Shown one piece after another: positions 51,570 to 61,308 of a stretch of DNA of 64,000 nt (position 1 is its first letter; the number at the start of each line of letters is the position of its first letter). The DNA is from Enterobacter mori (GTDB lineage Bacteria; Pseudomonadota; Gammaproteobacteria; Enterobacterales; Enterobacteriaceae). The notes beneath the pieces were generated by a model, which saw only the letters and a list, made by a program, of their open reading frames with translations, searched no databases and was not told the DNA's origin. The stretch lies in assembly GCF_025244905.1 (NCBI RefSeq), contig NZ_CP104285.1, positions 1,302,001 through 1,366,000 on the forward strand, read 5' to 3'. A program made the translations under genes and the position numbers.

Positions 51570-52322
51570 TTACTTCGCTTTACCCTGGTTCGCCACAGCC
51601 GCTGCTTTCGCTGCGATCTCGTCCGCGTTGCCCAGATAGTAATGTTTGATTGGCTTGAAGTTTTCGTCGAACTCATATACCAGCGGTACGCCAGTTGGGA
51701 TGTTCAGTTCGAGGATTTCGTCTTCACCCATGTTGTCCAGGTATTTCACCAGCGCACGCAGGGAGTTACCGTGAGCGGCGATGATCACGCGCTCACCGCT
51801 TTTCAGGCGTGGCAGAATGGTTTCATTCCAGTAAGGCACAACGCGGTCGATGGTCAGCGCCAGGCTTTCAGTCTGTGGCAGTTCTGCGTCGGTCAGTTTA
51901 GCGTAACGTGGGTCGTGACCCGGGTAGCGCTCGTCATCTTTGGTCAGCTCTGGTGGGGTTACCGCAAAGCCGCGACGCCACTGTTTAACCTGCTCGTCGC
52001 CATATTTCTCAGCGGTTTCCGCTTTGTTCAGGCCCTGCAGCGCACCGTAGTGACGCTCGTTCAGTTTCCAGGATTTCTCAACCGGCAGCCAGGCCTGATC
52101 CAGTTCGTCCAGCACGTTCCACAGGGTGTGGATGGCACGTTTCAGCACAGAGGTGTAAGCAAAATCAAAGGTGAAGCCTTCATCCTTCAGCAGTTTACCT
52201 GCCGCTTTGGCTTCGCTTACGCCTTTCTCAGACAGATCAACGTCGTACCAACCGGTGAAGCGGTTTTCGTTGTTCCACTGGCTTTCGCCGTGGCGCACCA
52301 GAACCAGCTTAGTTACAGCCAT
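51570..52322 (-). CDS. gpmA: 2,3-bisphosphoglycerate-dependent phosphoglycerate mutase
   Basis: Interconverts 3- and 2-phosphoglycerate in glycolysis. From the ATG at 52322 ([14 protein letters not shown]) it has 250 residues; an upstream codon adding twelve residues is rejected because GAGGAG lies between. Phospho-accepting His11 sits in the LVRHGES motif, with the second active-site His in [14 protein letters not shown] Fur-like box overlaps the promoter. Confidence 0.97.
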   Translation of the reverse strand: MAVTKLVLVRHGESQWNNENRFTGWYDVDLSEKGVSEAKAAGKLLKDEGFTFDFAYTSVLKRAIHTLWNVLDELDQAWLPVEKSWKLNERHYGALQGLNKAETAEKYGDEQVKQWRRGFAVTPPELTKDDERYPGHDPRYAKLTDAELPQTESLALTIDRVVPYWNETILPRLKSGERVIIAAHGNSLRALVKYLDNMGEDEILELNIPTGVPLVYEFDENFKPIKHYYLGNADEIAAKAAAVANQGKAK

Positions 52323-52350
52323 ATCGTACTCCTCATAAGCTTTATTGAAT

Positions 52351-52369
52351 GATAACAATTCTCATTATA
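52351..52369. promoter_or_regulatory. Fur-like box in gpmA promoter
   Basis: GATAACAATTCTCATTATA matches the 19-bp Fur consensus at 14 positions and overlaps the -10 element of gpmA. Iron/Fur control of gpmA has been reported in E. coli. Confidence 0.6.
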
Positions 52370-52393
52370 TTGCTGTGGGCGTGCCAGCAGCAA
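52364..52393 (-). promoter_or_regulatory. gpmA promoter
   Basis: On the minus strand TTGCTG (52393-52388), an 18-base spacer and a perfect TATAAT (52369-52364), about 40 bases before the ATG. Confidence 0.65.
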
Positions 52394-52499
52394 CGCTTAA
52401 CCCTAACCATAGCGAAAATAGTCTCTGAGTGTAAGATGCTTGTGAATCCAGGGTTATGATTTTGTCTGCGATCGGCGCTATTTTCAGCAAGGCGCGCAG

Positions 52500-52534
52500 A
52501 AAAAAGCCCTCGCGGTGAGGGCCTGGCTTTTTTT
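52500..52534. terminator. Terminator near the end of the gal operon
   Basis: AAAAAAGCC...GGCTTTTTTT with an inner CCCTC/GAGGG stem. It is symmetrical enough to stop galM transcripts on the minus strand. It lies beyond the REP pair, about 65 bases after the galM stop. Confidence 0.8.
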
Positions 52535-52597
52535 GCCGGATGGCGCTTCGCTAATCCGGCCTAAGAGTAGGCCCGTGCAAGCGTAGCGCCGCCGGGC
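52535..52597. repeat. REP pair (BIME) after galM
   Basis: GCCGGATGGCGCTTCGC...CCGGCCTA and an inverted GTAGGCCCGTGCAAGCGTAG...GCCGGGC, separated by only a few bases, between galM and its terminator. Confidence 0.85.
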
Positions 52598-52598
52598 A

Positions 52599-53642
52599 TT
52601 AAGCGCGCGGAATGAAATGATACTCGGTGACGCTAACGTACTCTTCGCCGGGGCGTAGTACGCAGTCCGGCTGTGGCCATTCCGGATGGTTCGGGCTGTC
52701 CGGCAGGAACTCGCTTTCCAGCGCCAGCCCTTGCCAGTCGCTGTACTCCTCGTGCTCGCGCGCCGTCGTGCCGCCGAGGTAGTTGCCTGAATAGAACTGC
52801 AGGGCAGGGGCGGTGGTGTAGACCGTCATCTGCAGTTTCTCATCCGCAGACCAAACCTGCGCGGCAGGTTGTTTCACATCACCTTTGGCCTGCAGCAGGA
52901 AAGCGTGGTCGTAGCCTTTTACCTTACGCTGATCTTCATCGCTCAGAAAATCCTGGGCGATAGTTTTCACGCTGCGGAAGTCAAAGCTGGTCCCGCTCAC
53001 GTCTTTGAGCCCCTGATACGGAATGCCCATCTCGTCAACCGGCAAATACGCATCTGCTATGATCTGCAGCTTGTGGTTACGCACGTCGCACTGGTTACCG
53101 TCCAGGTTGAAGTACGCGTGATTGGTCAGGTTGACCGGGCACGGCTTGTCGACTGTCGCACGATATTCAATGGCGATACGGTTGTCGTCGGTCAGCGTAA
53201 AGCGCGCGGAGGCGAAAAGGTTACCCGGGAAGCCCTGATCGCCATCCAGCGAATCCAGAGAGAACAGCACTTCCCCGTCGTTTTGACGAACAATTTTCCA
53301 GCGGCGTTTATCAAACCCGTCCGGTCCGCCGTGCAGCTGGTTCTCACCCTGGCTTGGCTGCAGGGTGTACTGCACGCCGTCGAGTTCAAAACGGCTCTTC
53401 GCGATGCGGTTCGCATAGCGCCCAACGGACGCGCCCAGATAGGCGGACTGATTTATATACTGCTCAGGCGAGGCGCAGCCGAGCAGAGTCTCGCGCACGC
53501 TGCCGTCCGGCATCGGTACGCGGGCAGAAAGAAGGGTCGCACCCCAGTCCATCAGCGTAACCACCATCCCCGCGCTGTTGCGCAGGGTTAACAGGCGATA
53601 CGGCAGACCATCCGGTGCAAGGGTAGGTGTTTCGTTTAGCAC
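52599..53642 (-). CDS. galM: Galactose mutarotase (aldose 1-epimerase)
   Basis: Interconverts alpha- and beta-galactose, feeding the Leloir pathway. The 347-residue protein starts at GTG (53642) within the galK tail, overlapping by seven bases. Family residues appear in [26 protein letters not shown] and [19 protein letters not shown] (catalytic Glu region). Last gene of galETKM. Confidence 0.96.
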   Translation of the reverse strand: MLNETPTLAPDGLPYRLLTLRNSAGMVVTLMDWGATLLSARVPMPDGSVRETLLGCASPEQYINQSAYLGASVGRYANRIAKSRFELDGVQYTLQPSQGENQLHGGPDGFDKRRWKIVRQNDGEVLFSLDSLDGDQGFPGNLFASARFTLTDDNRIAIEYRATVDKPCPVNLTNHAYFNLDGNQCDVRNHKLQIIADAYLPVDEMGIPYQGLKDVSGTSFDFRSVKTIAQDFLSDEDQRKVKGYDHAFLLQAKGDVKQPAAQVWSADEKLQMTVYTTAPALQFYSGNYLGGTTAREHEEYSDWQGLALESEFLPDSPNHPEWPQPDCVLRPGEEYVSVTEYHFIPRA

Positions 53643-54784
53643 TGTCCGGCTCCTTGTGATGCTTTACAAACATAGAAGGTTTCTTTGATACCCGTTTTTG
53701 CTTCGTACTGCTTCGCCACGGCGTCCTGTACGGCAGGGACCAGCTCTTCAGGCACCAGCGCAACGATGCAACCGCCAAAGCCGCCGCCCGTCATACGCAC
53801 GCCGCCTTTGTCGCCAATGGCCGCTTTAACGATGTCTACCAAAGTGTCGATTTGCGGCACAGTGATTTCAAAATCATCGCGCATGGAGGCGTGAGATTCC
53901 GCCATCAGCTCGCCCATGCGTTTCAGGTCACCTTTCGCCAGCGCGGATGCGGCTTCAACGGTACGGGCATTTTCCGTCAGCACGTGACGCACGCGTTTGG
54001 CGACAACCGGATCCAGCTCGTGAGCCACTTTGTTAAATTCATTGAGCGTCACGTCGCGCAGGGCGGGCTGCTGGAAGAAGCGCGCGCCGGTTTCGCACTG
54101 TTGGCGGCGGGTGTTGTACTCGCTGCCTACCAGCGTGCGTTTAAAGTTGCTGTTGATAATCACGACAGCCGCACCTTTTGGCAGGGGAACGGCTTTGGTT
54201 CCAAGCGTTCGGCAGTCGATCAGCAGCGCGTGCTCTTTTTTGCCGAGCGCGGAGATCAGCTGGTCCATGATGCCGCAGTTGCAGCCCACGAACTGGTTTT
54301 CTGCTTCCTGACCGTTCAGGGCGATTTGCGCGCCATCCAGCGGTAAATGATAGAGCTGCTGGAACACGGTACCCACGGCCACTTCCAGAGACGCAGAGGA
54401 GCTTAAGCCCGCCCCCTGCGGCACATTGCCGCTGATGACCAAATCGGCGCCGCCGAAGTTCTTATTACGCTTCTGCAGATGTTTCACCACGCCGCGCACG
54501 TAGTTAGACCACTGCTGGCTATCGTGCGTCACAATCGGGGCATCGAGGGAAAACGCGTCCGTCTCATTACCGTAATCCGCCGCAATCACGCGAACCTGGC
54601 GGTCGTCGCGCTTCGCGCAGCTGATGACGGTCTGGTAATCGATGGCGCACGGCAGCACGAAACCGTCGTTATAGTCGGTGTGTTCACCGATCAGGTTAAC
54701 GCGGCCTGGTGCCTGGATAACGTGGGTGGCAGGGTAGCCAAATTTCTCAGCAAACAGGGATTGTGTTTTATCTTTCAGACTCAT
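53636..54784 (-). CDS. galK: Galactokinase
   Basis: Phosphorylates alpha-galactose at C1. This GHMP-family kinase has 382 residues, with the galactose-binding [20 protein letters not shown] signature at about residues 26-45, the phosphate loop [14 protein letters not shown] (near 120) and the C-terminal [14 protein letters not shown] motif. It starts two bases after the galT stop. Confidence 0.97.
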   Translation of the reverse strand: MSLKDKTQSLFAEKFGYPATHVIQAPGRVNLIGEHTDYNDGFVLPCAIDYQTVISCAKRDDRQVRVIAADYGNETDAFSLDAPIVTHDSQQWSNYVRGVVKHLQKRNKNFGGADLVISGNVPQGAGLSSSASLEVAVGTVFQQLYHLPLDGAQIALNGQEAENQFVGCNCGIMDQLISALGKKEHALLIDCRTLGTKAVPLPKGAAVVIINSNFKRTLVGSEYNTRRQQCETGARFFQQPALRDVTLNEFNKVAHELDPVVAKRVRHVLTENARTVEAASALAKGDLKRMGELMAESHASMRDDFEITVPQIDTLVDIVKAAIGDKGGVRMTGGGFGGCIVALVPEELVPAVQDAVAKQYEAKTGIKETFYVCKASQGAGQC

Positions 54785-54786
54785 TT

Positions 54787-55833
54787 TTAGACTCCTGATT
54801 CGCGATAGTGGACGTCGCTAACGGCGCGCAGACGTTCTGCCGCCTGTTCCGCCGTCAGGTCACGCTGGGTTTCCGCCAGCATTTCATAGCCCACCATAAA
54901 TTTACGCACCGTCGCAGAGCGCAGCAGCGGCGGATAGAAATGGGCGTGCAGCTGCCAGTGTTGATTCTCTTCCCCGTTAAACGGGGCGCCGTGCCAGCCC
55001 ATAGAGTACGGGAAGGAGCACTGGAAGAGATTGTCGTAACGGCTGGTCAGTTTTTTCAGCGCCAGCGCAAGGTCGTCGCGCTGCGCGTCGCTGAGGTCGG
55101 TAATGCGCTGCACGTGCGCTTTCGGCAGCAGCAGCGTTTCAAACGGCCAGGCAGCCCAGTAAGGGACGACGGCCAGCCAGTGTTCGGTTTCCACCACGGT
55201 GCGGCTGCCGTCTGCCAGCTCACGCTGGGTGTAATCCACCAGCATCGGTGAGCCGTTTTCCAGGTAATACGCTTTCTGCAGACGGTCTTCACGCTCGGCT
55301 TCGTTAGGCAGGAAGCTGTTCGCCCAGATCTGGCCGTGCGGGTGCGGGTTAGAGCAGCCCATCGCCGCGCCTTTGTTTTCGAACACCTGCACCCACGGGT
55401 AGCTCTGCCCCAGCTCTGCGGTTTGCGTCTGCCAGGTGCTCACGACCTCTTTCAGCGCGTCCACGCTCAGCTCCGGCAGCGTTTTGCTGTGATCGGGCGA
55501 GAAGCAGATCACGCGGCTGGTTCCGCGCGCGCTTTCGCAGCGCATCAGCGGATCGTGGCTTTCCGGCGCGTCCGGCGTATCGGTCATCAGGGCGGCGAAA
55601 TCGTTGGTGAAGACGAAGGTGCCTTTGTAGTCCGGGTTTTTATCCCCGGTGACGCGCGTATTGCCCGGACAGAGGAAGCAGTCCGGGTCGTGCTGTGGCA
55701 GCGTCTGTTTTGCAGGCGTCTCCTGCGCCCCCTGCCAGGGGCGCTTGGCGCGATGCGGAGAGACCAAAATCCATTGCCCGCTAAGCGGGTTAAAACGACG
55801 ATGCGGATGATCGACGGGATTAAATTGCGTCAT
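54787..55833 (-). CDS. galT: Galactose-1-phosphate uridylyltransferase
   Basis: Exchanges UMP between UDP-glucose and galactose 1-phosphate. The 348 residues contain the zinc-site cysteines DCFLCPG (52 and 55) and the nucleophile His166 in the NPHPHGQIW motif. It is positioned nine bases after galE in the operon. Confidence 0.97.
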   Translation of the reverse strand: MTQFNPVDHPHRRFNPLSGQWILVSPHRAKRPWQGAQETPAKQTLPQHDPDCFLCPGNTRVTGDKNPDYKGTFVFTNDFAALMTDTPDAPESHDPLMRCESARGTSRVICFSPDHSKTLPELSVDALKEVVSTWQTQTAELGQSYPWVQVFENKGAAMGCSNPHPHGQIWANSFLPNEAEREDRLQKAYYLENGSPMLVDYTQRELADGSRTVVETEHWLAVVPYWAAWPFETLLLPKAHVQRITDLSDAQRDDLALALKKLTSRYDNLFQCSFPYSMGWHGAPFNGEENQHWQLHAHFYPPLLRSATVRKFMVGYEMLAETQRDLTAEQAAERLRAVSDVHYRESGV

Positions 55834-55842
55834 GACGGATCC

Positions 55843-56859
55843 TTAGTCCGGATAGCCCTGCGGATGGCGTGACTGCCAGTGCCAGGTATCCTGTGCCATT
55901 TCATCAAGCGTGCGCGTGACACGCCAGTTAAGCTCTTTATCGGCTTTGGTTGCATCGGCCCAGTAAGCAGGTAGGTCGCCATCACGACGCGGGGCGAAGT
56001 GGTAGCTCACCGGCTTACCGCAGGCTTTGCTGAAGGCGTTAACCACATCCAGCACGCTGCTGCCGACCCCGGCGCCGAGGTTGTAAATATGCACGCCCGG
56101 TTTGTCAGCCAGCTGCTGCATCGCCGCCACGTGGCCGTCGGCCAGATCCATTACGTGGATGTAGTCACGCACGCCGGTGCCGTCTTCGGTAGGGTAGTCA
56201 TTGCCAAAAATGGCCAGCGAGTCGCGGCGGCCTACGGCGACCTGGGCGATGTACGGCATCAGGTTGTTCGGGATCCCCTGCGGATCTTCACCCATATCTC
56301 CCGACGGATGCGCGCCGACCGGGTTGAAGTAACGCAGCAGCGCGATGCTCCACTCCGGCTGTGCTTTTTGCAGGTCGGTCAGGATCTGCTCCACCATCAG
56401 CTTGCTTTTGCCGTAGGGGCTTTGCGGGGTGCCGGTCGGGAAGCTTTCTACGTAAGGGATTTTGGGCTGATCGCCGTAGACGGTGGCGGAGGAGCTAAAG
56501 ATAAAGTTTTTAACGTTGGCCGCACGCATGGCGGAGATGAGACGCAGGGTACCGTTGACGTTGTTGTCGTAATACTCGAGCGGTTTCGCAACGGACTCAC
56601 CGACGGCCTTCAGGCCCGCGAAGTGGATCACCGCTTCGATGGCGTGGTCGTGAAGGATCTCGGTCATCAGCGCTTCGTTGCGGATGTCGCCTTCCACGAA
56701 GGTTGGCTGTTTTCTACCAAGACGTTCAATCACCGGCAGCACGCTGCGCTTACTATTGCACAGGTTATCGAGGATGATCACATCGTGACCATTTTGCAGC
56801 AGTTGCACACAGGTATGACTTCCGATGTAACCGCTACCACCTGTTACCAGAACTCGCAT
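55843..56859 (-). CDS. galE: UDP-glucose 4-epimerase
   Basis: NAD-dependent epimerase interconverting UDP-galactose and UDP-glucose. From the ATG at 56859 (MRVLVTGGSGYIGSHT) it has 338 residues. The glycine-rich TGGSGYIG motif, Ser124 (FSSSATVYGD) and the YxxxK pair Tyr149/Lys153 (SPYGKSK) are intact. Upstream in-frame codons run through the promoter and operator region and are rejected. The internal gal operator lies in its first codons. Confidence 0.97.
   Translation of the reverse strand: MRVLVTGGSGYIGSHTCVQLLQNGHDVIILDNLCNSKRSVLPVIERLGRKQPTFVEGDIRNEALMTEILHDHAIEAVIHFAGLKAVGESVAKPLEYYDNNVNGTLRLISAMRAANVKNFIFSSSATVYGDQPKIPYVESFPTGTPQSPYGKSKLMVEQILTDLQKAQPEWSIALLRYFNPVGAHPSGDMGEDPQGIPNNLMPYIAQVAVGRRDSLAIFGNDYPTEDGTGVRDYIHVMDLADGHVAAMQQLADKPGVHIYNLGAGVGSSVLDVVNAFSKACGKPVSYHFAPRRDGDLPAYWADATKADKELNWRVTRTLDEMAQDTWHWQSRHPQGYPD
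56825..56840 (-). promoter_or_regulatory. Internal gal operator OI within galE
   Basis: On the minus strand GTGGTAGCGGTTACAT, which matches the E. coli internal operator as I know it, while also encoding part of GGSGYIG of GalE. Together with the upstream operator it supports GalR-dependent DNA looping. Confidence 0.88.
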
Positions 56860-56890
56860 AATTCGCTCCATTGGGCTTATGGTATGTAAT

Positions 56891-56902
56891 AACCATAGCA
56901 TA
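56891..56902 (-). promoter_or_regulatory. Overlapping gal promoters P1 and P2 (-10 elements)
   Basis: On the minus strand TATGCTATGGTT contains the P2 -10 (TATGCTA, 56902-56896) and the P1 -10 (TATGGTT, 56897-56891), offset by five bases exactly as in E. coli. Confidence 0.85.
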
Positions 56903-56909
56903 ACAGAGA

Positions 56910-56925
56910 CGTGAAAAGTGTGACA
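56910..56925 (-). promoter_or_regulatory. CRP site of the gal promoters
   Basis: TGTCA-CACTTT-TCACG on the minus strand matches the CRP consensus at 8 of 10 positions. It lies just upstream of the gal -10 elements, as in E. coli where CRP activates P1 and represses P2. Confidence 0.8.
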
Positions 56926-56937
56926 TGGGATAAAATA

Positions 56938-56953
56938 GTGGAATCGTTTACAC
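56938..56953 (-). promoter_or_regulatory. External gal operator OE
   Basis: GTGTAAACGATTCCAC on the minus strand matches the E. coli external operator for GalR/GalS. Its centre is 113 bp from the internal operator, the spacing of the E. coli repression loop. Confidence 0.88.
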
Positions 56954-57031
56954 TCGTTTTCACACTCGCTTTTCCTTTGAGTGATAACATTGTAGATCAA
57001 AGGGATAGCGATGTATTGATGTAAGTTATCT

Positions 57032-57056
57032 GAAAAAGCGGAGGGCAGTGCCCTCC
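57032..57056 (-). terminator. Terminator after modF
   Basis: GGAGGGC and GCCCTCC pair around a 3-base loop, followed on the minus strand by GCTTTTTC. It separates modF from the gal operon. Confidence 0.75.
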
Positions 57057-57060
57057 ACGG

Positions 57061-58533
57061 TTAATCGATTTTGCTGAGAAGGTAGCGATAGCCCTCACCG
57101 TCCGGGACAAACTCAAGGCGATGTGTGATACAGGAGGGCGCATCTTCGGCATGGTGTGAAACGAACAGCAATTGCGTTTCACCTTCACTGATGAGGATAT
57201 CGACAAAGCGACGGACCAGTTGGCGGTTGAGCGGATCCAGCCCCTGAAGCGGTTCGTCGAGAATCAGCAGCGTCGGGTGTTTTACCAGCGCGCGAACAAT
57301 GAGTGCCAGGCGCTGCTGTCCCCACGACAGGCTATGGAACGGCGCGTCAGCAACCCGGCTGTCCATGCCCAGAATAGCAAGCCACTGCTGAACCAGCTTG
57401 TGCTGTCTGTCTGAAACCGCCTGATAAATCCCGATGGAGTCAAAATACCCGGAGAGGATCACGTTGCGCACCGTGGTACTGACGCGATAATCCAGATGCA
57501 GGCTGCTGCTGACGTAGCCGATATGTTTTTTGATATCCCAGATGGTTTCGCCGCTGCCGCGACGTCGGCCAAACAGCGTCAAATCGTTGCTGTAGCCCTG
57601 CGGGTGATCGCCGGTTACCAGGCTCAGCAGCGTCGATTTTCCCGCGCCGTTAGGGCCGACAATCTGCCAGTGTTCGCCGGGATTAACCGTCCAGCTAAGG
57701 TGGTTCAGGATCGGTCTATCGTCAAAGGAGACCACGCCGTCGCGCAGAACGATAAGTGGCTGGTGGGGAGCGAGATCCTGGCGTGCCGCCGGGGCGTCGG
57801 GCTCCGGAAGCGCGATACCGTCCAGTTTTTCGCTGTGCGCTAGCTGAGCAATCAGCGCCTGCCTGAGCAATGCGGATTTTTCCCCGGTTTCGGTCAAATT
57901 GCAGTCTGCCAGCACGCCCGCGTTCTGCACGAAATCCGGAATTTCATCGAAGCGATTAAGCACCAGTACGACGGTGTAACCATCCTGATTAAGCGTTCCT
58001 AACAAGGCGGCCAGCTGGGCACGGGAGTGCACATCCAGCCCGTCGAACGGCTCATCCAGAATCAGCAGTTCCGGCTGGCTCATCAATGCCTGGCACAGCA
58101 GCGTTTTGCGCGTCTCGCCGGTGGAAAGGTATTTGAAGCGCCGGTTCAGCAGGGCGGAGATGCCAAACTGCTCCGCCAGCTGCTGGCAACGGGCTGGGTT
58201 TTTGACCTCGTCCTGAATAATTTCTGCTGTGGTGCGACCGGTATCATCTTCACCCGGGCTGAGCAGGTCGGTGTTGTTGCGCTGCCACTCATCGCTCACC
58301 AGCTTTTGGAGCTGTTCAAACGACAGGCGCGTCATGCGGGTGAAGGTGGTCTGGCGTTCGCCTTTAAGCTGGGTTAGCTCTCCGGCCAGAGCTCGCGCCA
58401 GCGCTGATTTGCCGCTGCCGTTGGTACCCACAAACGCCCAGCTTTCGCCTGCGCGCAGCGTTAGATCAGGAAGGGTCAGCGTCCGGGTATCGCTAAGACG
58501 AAACGTGCCTTGCGAAATATGCAATGATGACAT
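57061..58533 (-). CDS. modF: ModF, double ABC-ATPase of the molybdate region
   Basis: Cytoplasmic tandem ABC ATPase, co-transcribed with modE and of uncertain role in molybdate metabolism; it is not needed for transport in E. coli. From the ATG at 58533 (MSSLHISQGTFRLSD) it has 490 residues. Walker A motifs are GTNGSGKSALA in the N-terminal cassette and GPNGAGKSTLL in the C-terminal cassette. Signatures are YLSTGETRK and SLSWGQQRL, and the Walker B motifs are LLILDEPF and LLILDEPL. No membrane segment is evident. Confidence 0.95.
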   Translation of the reverse strand: MSSLHISQGTFRLSDTRTLTLPDLTLRAGESWAFVGTNGSGKSALARALAGELTQLKGERQTTFTRMTRLSFEQLQKLVSDEWQRNNTDLLSPGEDDTGRTTAEIIQDEVKNPARCQQLAEQFGISALLNRRFKYLSTGETRKTLLCQALMSQPELLILDEPFDGLDVHSRAQLAALLGTLNQDGYTVVLVLNRFDEIPDFVQNAGVLADCNLTETGEKSALLRQALIAQLAHSEKLDGIALPEPDAPAARQDLAPHQPLIVLRDGVVSFDDRPILNHLSWTVNPGEHWQIVGPNGAGKSTLLSLVTGDHPQGYSNDLTLFGRRRGSGETIWDIKKHIGYVSSSLHLDYRVSTTVRNVILSGYFDSIGIYQAVSDRQHKLVQQWLAILGMDSRVADAPFHSLSWGQQRLALIVRALVKHPTLLILDEPLQGLDPLNRQLVRRFVDILISEGETQLLFVSHHAEDAPSCITHRLEFVPDGEGYRYLLSKID

Positions 58534-58600
58534 GATGTATCCCATTTTTTGCAGCGATAGATGTCAGGGATACTGGCTGTCGGCGCAATTGTCAATGTGC

Positions 58601-59389
58601 TCAGCACAATGTGGCGATAATCACCCGGTCAGCGTTGAAAAATGCGGTAACGACAGCACCTTCTTCTAAACCGTTCGCCTCAGCTACGGGGATCGTCGCG
58701 CAGAGAAGTTGCCCATCCGGCAGCGTCATCAGCACTTCGTACTGTTCTTCACCGCGTTCGATATGGCTGATGGTGCCCTGCAGCTGGTTATCTGCCCCAC
58801 CGGCCTGCGCCGGGTTGCGCGTAATGCTAACCCACGGCGCTTTGAGCAGCACCAGCACCTCTTTGCCTTCGTCCAGACCAAGGCGCTGCCCGCTCTGCGC
58901 GGTGATCGCGGCTTTCAGACGAGTAGTACCATCCGCAAGGAGGATGTCGATATGCTGCTGCACCTGAGCGTCGTCGCGAGCCGTGACCTTCCCAAACCAC
59001 TGATTGCGGGCGCTGGTCTGCAGTGAAAAACGTGAAATGGCGGCCAGCAGACTGTCCAGCGGGACGTTGTCATCATCGCTCAGTACATCAAAGGCTTTTT
59101 GCTGGATCTGCGCCAGCAGATCGTAGAGCTGGATCAGACGCTGACCGTAACGCGTCACGACGGCACCACCGCCGCCTTTGCCGCCTGTTGCACGCTCGAC
59201 CAGCGTTTGATCGCTCAGGGTGTTCATCTCATTGATGGCATCCCAGGCGCTTTTATAGCTGATGCCCGCATTTTTGGCTCCCTGGCTAATCGAGCCTGTT
59301 TGTTCTATTTGTTTAAGCAGGGCGATACGTCGCGGGTCGGCAAAAAGCTTCTGCTGAAGTCGTAAGGTGAGGAGAATTTCGGCCTGCAT
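58601..59389 (-). CDS. modE: Molybdate-responsive regulator ModE
   Basis: Dimeric LysR-like winged-helix protein with a molybdate-binding C-terminus that represses modABC and activates molybdoenzyme genes. From the ATG at 59389 (MQAEILLTLRLQQKLFADPRR) it has 262 residues: an N-terminal helix-turn-helix (about 1-120; GISYKSAWDAINEMN, RATGGKGGGG) and two Mop/TOBE repeats (about 125-260; SARNQWFGKV, AGGADNQLQGTI). It is divergent from acrZ and modABC. Confidence 0.96.
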   Translation of the reverse strand: MQAEILLTLRLQQKLFADPRRIALLKQIEQTGSISQGAKNAGISYKSAWDAINEMNTLSDQTLVERATGGKGGGGAVVTRYGQRLIQLYDLLAQIQQKAFDVLSDDDNVPLDSLLAAISRFSLQTSARNQWFGKVTARDDAQVQQHIDILLADGTTRLKAAITAQSGQRLGLDEGKEVLVLLKAPWVSITRNPAQAGGADNQLQGTISHIERGEEQYEVLMTLPDGQLLCATIPVAEANGLEEGAVVTAFFNADRVIIATLC

Positions 59390-59516
59390 AACAGTGTCCT
59401 GGCAAAAAGTGTATTGTGACCCAAATGGCGCAGGGCGCAAAGTGCACCGCACAAAAGGGGATGTTTTTCTCACTTGAAAGGGTAGAATAAGCCGTTCACA
59501 GTATCTGGAGAAAACC

Positions 59517-59666
59517 ATGTTAGAGTTGTTGAAAAGTCTGGTATTCGCGGTAATCATGGTGCCAGTAGTGATGGCCATCATCCTCGGTGCCATCTACGGC
59601 CTGGGTGAAGTGTTCAACGTCTTTTCGAACATTGGTCACCGAGACCAGGCTAAAAAGCAGCATTGA
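59517..59666 (+). CDS. acrZ: AcrZ, small membrane partner of the AcrB efflux pump
   Basis: A 49-residue single-helix protein ([20 protein letters not shown]...) that binds AcrB and widens the substrates of the AcrAB-TolC pump. The start follows CTGGAG by seven bases; the tail [10 protein letters not shown] is polar. It stands alone between modE and modA, with its own terminator. It was formerly ybhT. Confidence 0.93.
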   Translation: MLELLKSLVFAVIMVPVVMAIILGAIYGLGEVFNVFSNIGHRDQAKKQH

Positions 59667-59674
59667 TTCCCTCC

Positions 59675-59701
59675 AAAACGCCCGGTTAACCCGGGCGTTT
59701 T
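59675..59701 (+). terminator. Terminator after acrZ
   Basis: AAAACGCCCGG and CCGGGCGTTTT pair around TTAAC, ending in T residues. Confidence 0.9.
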
Positions 59702-59798
59702 GCTCTCAAGTATTTCTTTCCAACGCCGATATCTTTTTTAGCGACAGGCCGTTTACTCATTAATCGGTACCATTTAACGCTGGGATCTCCCTGACGAT

Positions 59799-59826
59799 AT
59801 CGTTATATTAATATGTATATAACGAT
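59799..59826. promoter_or_regulatory. ModE box upstream of modA
   Basis: ATCGTTATAT and ATATAACGAT form a perfect 10-bp inverted repeat with an 8-base spacer, the ModE operator pattern, 18 bases before the modA start. It should overlap the modA transcription start and mediate molybdate repression. Confidence 0.88.
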
Positions 59827-59843
59827 GATGACAGGAGCTACAG

Positions 59844-60617
59844 ATGGCACGTACATGGGTACGCCTTTTTGCAGGGGCAACGCTGACACTTTCTCTTACC
59901 GGACACGCGCTGGCTGAAGAGTGGAAAATTACGGTGTTTGCGGCCGCCTCGCTGACCAATGCGATGCAGGACATCGCCGCGGAGTATAAAAAAGAGAAGA
60001 ACGTTGATGTGGTCTCGTCGTTTGCTTCCTCTTCTACGCTGGCGCGCCAGATTGAAGCGGGTGCACCTGCCGATCTGTTCATCTCTGCCGACCAGAAGTG
60101 GATGGACTACGCGGCCGAGAAAAAATCGATTGATACAGCGACCCGCGAAACGCTGCTCGGGAATAGCCTGGTGGTCGTGGCGCCGAAAGCCAGCGCTCAG
60201 GGCGATCTCACCATCAGCAAAGCGACCAACTGGACCCGCTTGCTGAACGGGGGGCGTCTGGCGGTGGGCGATCCAGAACACGTCCCTGCCGGGATTTATG
60301 CCAAAGAAGCGCTGCAAAAGCTGGGCGCGTGGGAAACCCTGTCACCGAAACTGGCCCCGGCGGAGGACGTTCGCGGCGCGCTGGCGCTTGTAGAGCGTAA
60401 CGAGGCCCCGCTGGGGATTGTTTATGGCTCTGATGCCGTTGCCAGCAAAGGGGTGAAAGTGGTTGGTACGTTCCCGGAAGACTCGCACAAGAAAGTGGAA
60501 TATCCTGTTGCGATTGTTGATGGACATAAAAATGCGACCGTGACGGCCTTCTATGACTATCTGAAGGGGCCAGACGCGTCTGCGATCTTTAAACGTTATG
60601 GATTTACGACTCACTGA
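59844..60617 (+). CDS. modA: Molybdate ABC transporter substrate-binding protein
   Basis: Periplasmic binding protein that captures molybdate or tungstate for ModBC. The 257 residues include a signal peptide cleaved near residue 24 (GHALA|EEWK), then the FAAASLTNAMQDIAAEY, SFASSSTLARQIEAGAPADLFISAD and VYGSDAV segments that line the oxyanion site. It shares its last base with the modB start (TGATG). Confidence 0.97.
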   Translation: MARTWVRLFAGATLTLSLTGHALAEEWKITVFAAASLTNAMQDIAAEYKKEKNVDVVSSFASSSTLARQIEAGAPADLFISADQKWMDYAAEKKSIDTATRETLLGNSLVVVAPKASAQGDLTISKATNWTRLLNGGRLAVGDPEHVPAGIYAKEALQKLGAWETLSPKLAPAEDVRGALALVERNEAPLGIVYGSDAVASKGVKVVGTFPEDSHKKVEYPVAIVDGHKNATVTAFYDYLKGPDASAIFKRYGFTTH

Positions 60618-61306
60618 TGATATTGACCGATCCTGAATGGCAGGCTGTGCTGCTGAGCCTTAAAGTCTCTTCCCTGGCGGTTGCGCTGAGTTTGCCCTTT
60701 GGGATCTTCTTTGCCTGGTTACTGGTTCGCACCCGTTTTCCGGGCAAAGCCCTGCTTGATAGCGTTCTTCATCTTCCCCTTGTGTTGCCGCCCGTGGTGG
60801 TGGGTTATCTTCTGCTCGTCTCGATGGGGCGACGCGGTTTTATTGGTGAGAAGCTCTACGACTGGTTTGGGCTGACGTTTGCTTTTAGCTGGCGCGGTGC
60901 CGTGCTGGCGGCGGCGGTAATGTCATTCCCGCTGATGGTGAGGGCTATCCGCCTCGCGCTGGAAGGCGTGGACATGAAGCTTGAACAGGCGGCACGCACG
61001 CTGGGAGCCGGACGTTTACGCGTCTTCTTCACCATCACGCTTCCGCTTACGCTGCCGGGAATTATTGTCGGAACGGTGCTCGCGTTTGCCCGCTCGCTCG
61101 GCGAGTTCGGCGCGACCATCACCTTTGTCTCGAACATTCCCGGCGAGACGCGAACCATCCCGTCCGCAATGTATACCCTGATTCAAACCCCTGGCGGTGA
61201 GGGGGCGGCGGCGCGTTTGTGCATTATCTCGATAGTTCTGGCGCTGGCTTCTCTACTGGTCTCTGAATGGCTGGCGCGGCTTAGCCGCGAGCGAATGGGG
61301 AAATAA
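60617..61306 (+). CDS. modB: Molybdate ABC transporter permease
   Basis: Inner-membrane permease, 229 residues and about five helices. The EAA-type loop that contacts ModC lies at [21 protein letters not shown], and [20 protein letters not shown] is typical of molybdate/sulfate permeases. It overlaps modA by one base and precedes modC by two bases. Confidence 0.97.
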   Translation: MILTDPEWQAVLLSLKVSSLAVALSLPFGIFFAWLLVRTRFPGKALLDSVLHLPLVLPPVVVGYLLLVSMGRRGFIGEKLYDWFGLTFAFSWRGAVLAAAVMSFPLMVRAIRLALEGVDMKLEQAARTLGAGRLRVFFTITLPLTLPGIIVGTVLAFARSLGEFGATITFVSNIPGETRTIPSAMYTLIQTPGGEGAAARLCIISIVLALASLLVSEWLARLSRERMGK

Positions 61307-61308
61307 GC

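Noticed and set aside
56860..57000. Extension of GalE by 47 residues
   Set aside because: The added part covers the gal promoters, CRP site and operator, so it cannot be translated from the known transcript.
59390..59516. MarA/SoxS/Rob box upstream of acrZ
   Set aside because: AGTGCACCGCACAAAA resembles the start of a marbox but fails at several required positions; regulation is plausible from E. coli but the site is not supported here.
59390..59593. Extension of ModE by 68 residues
   Set aside because: It runs back over the divergent acrZ start region and lacks similarity; MQAEILL with AGGA upstream is the better start.
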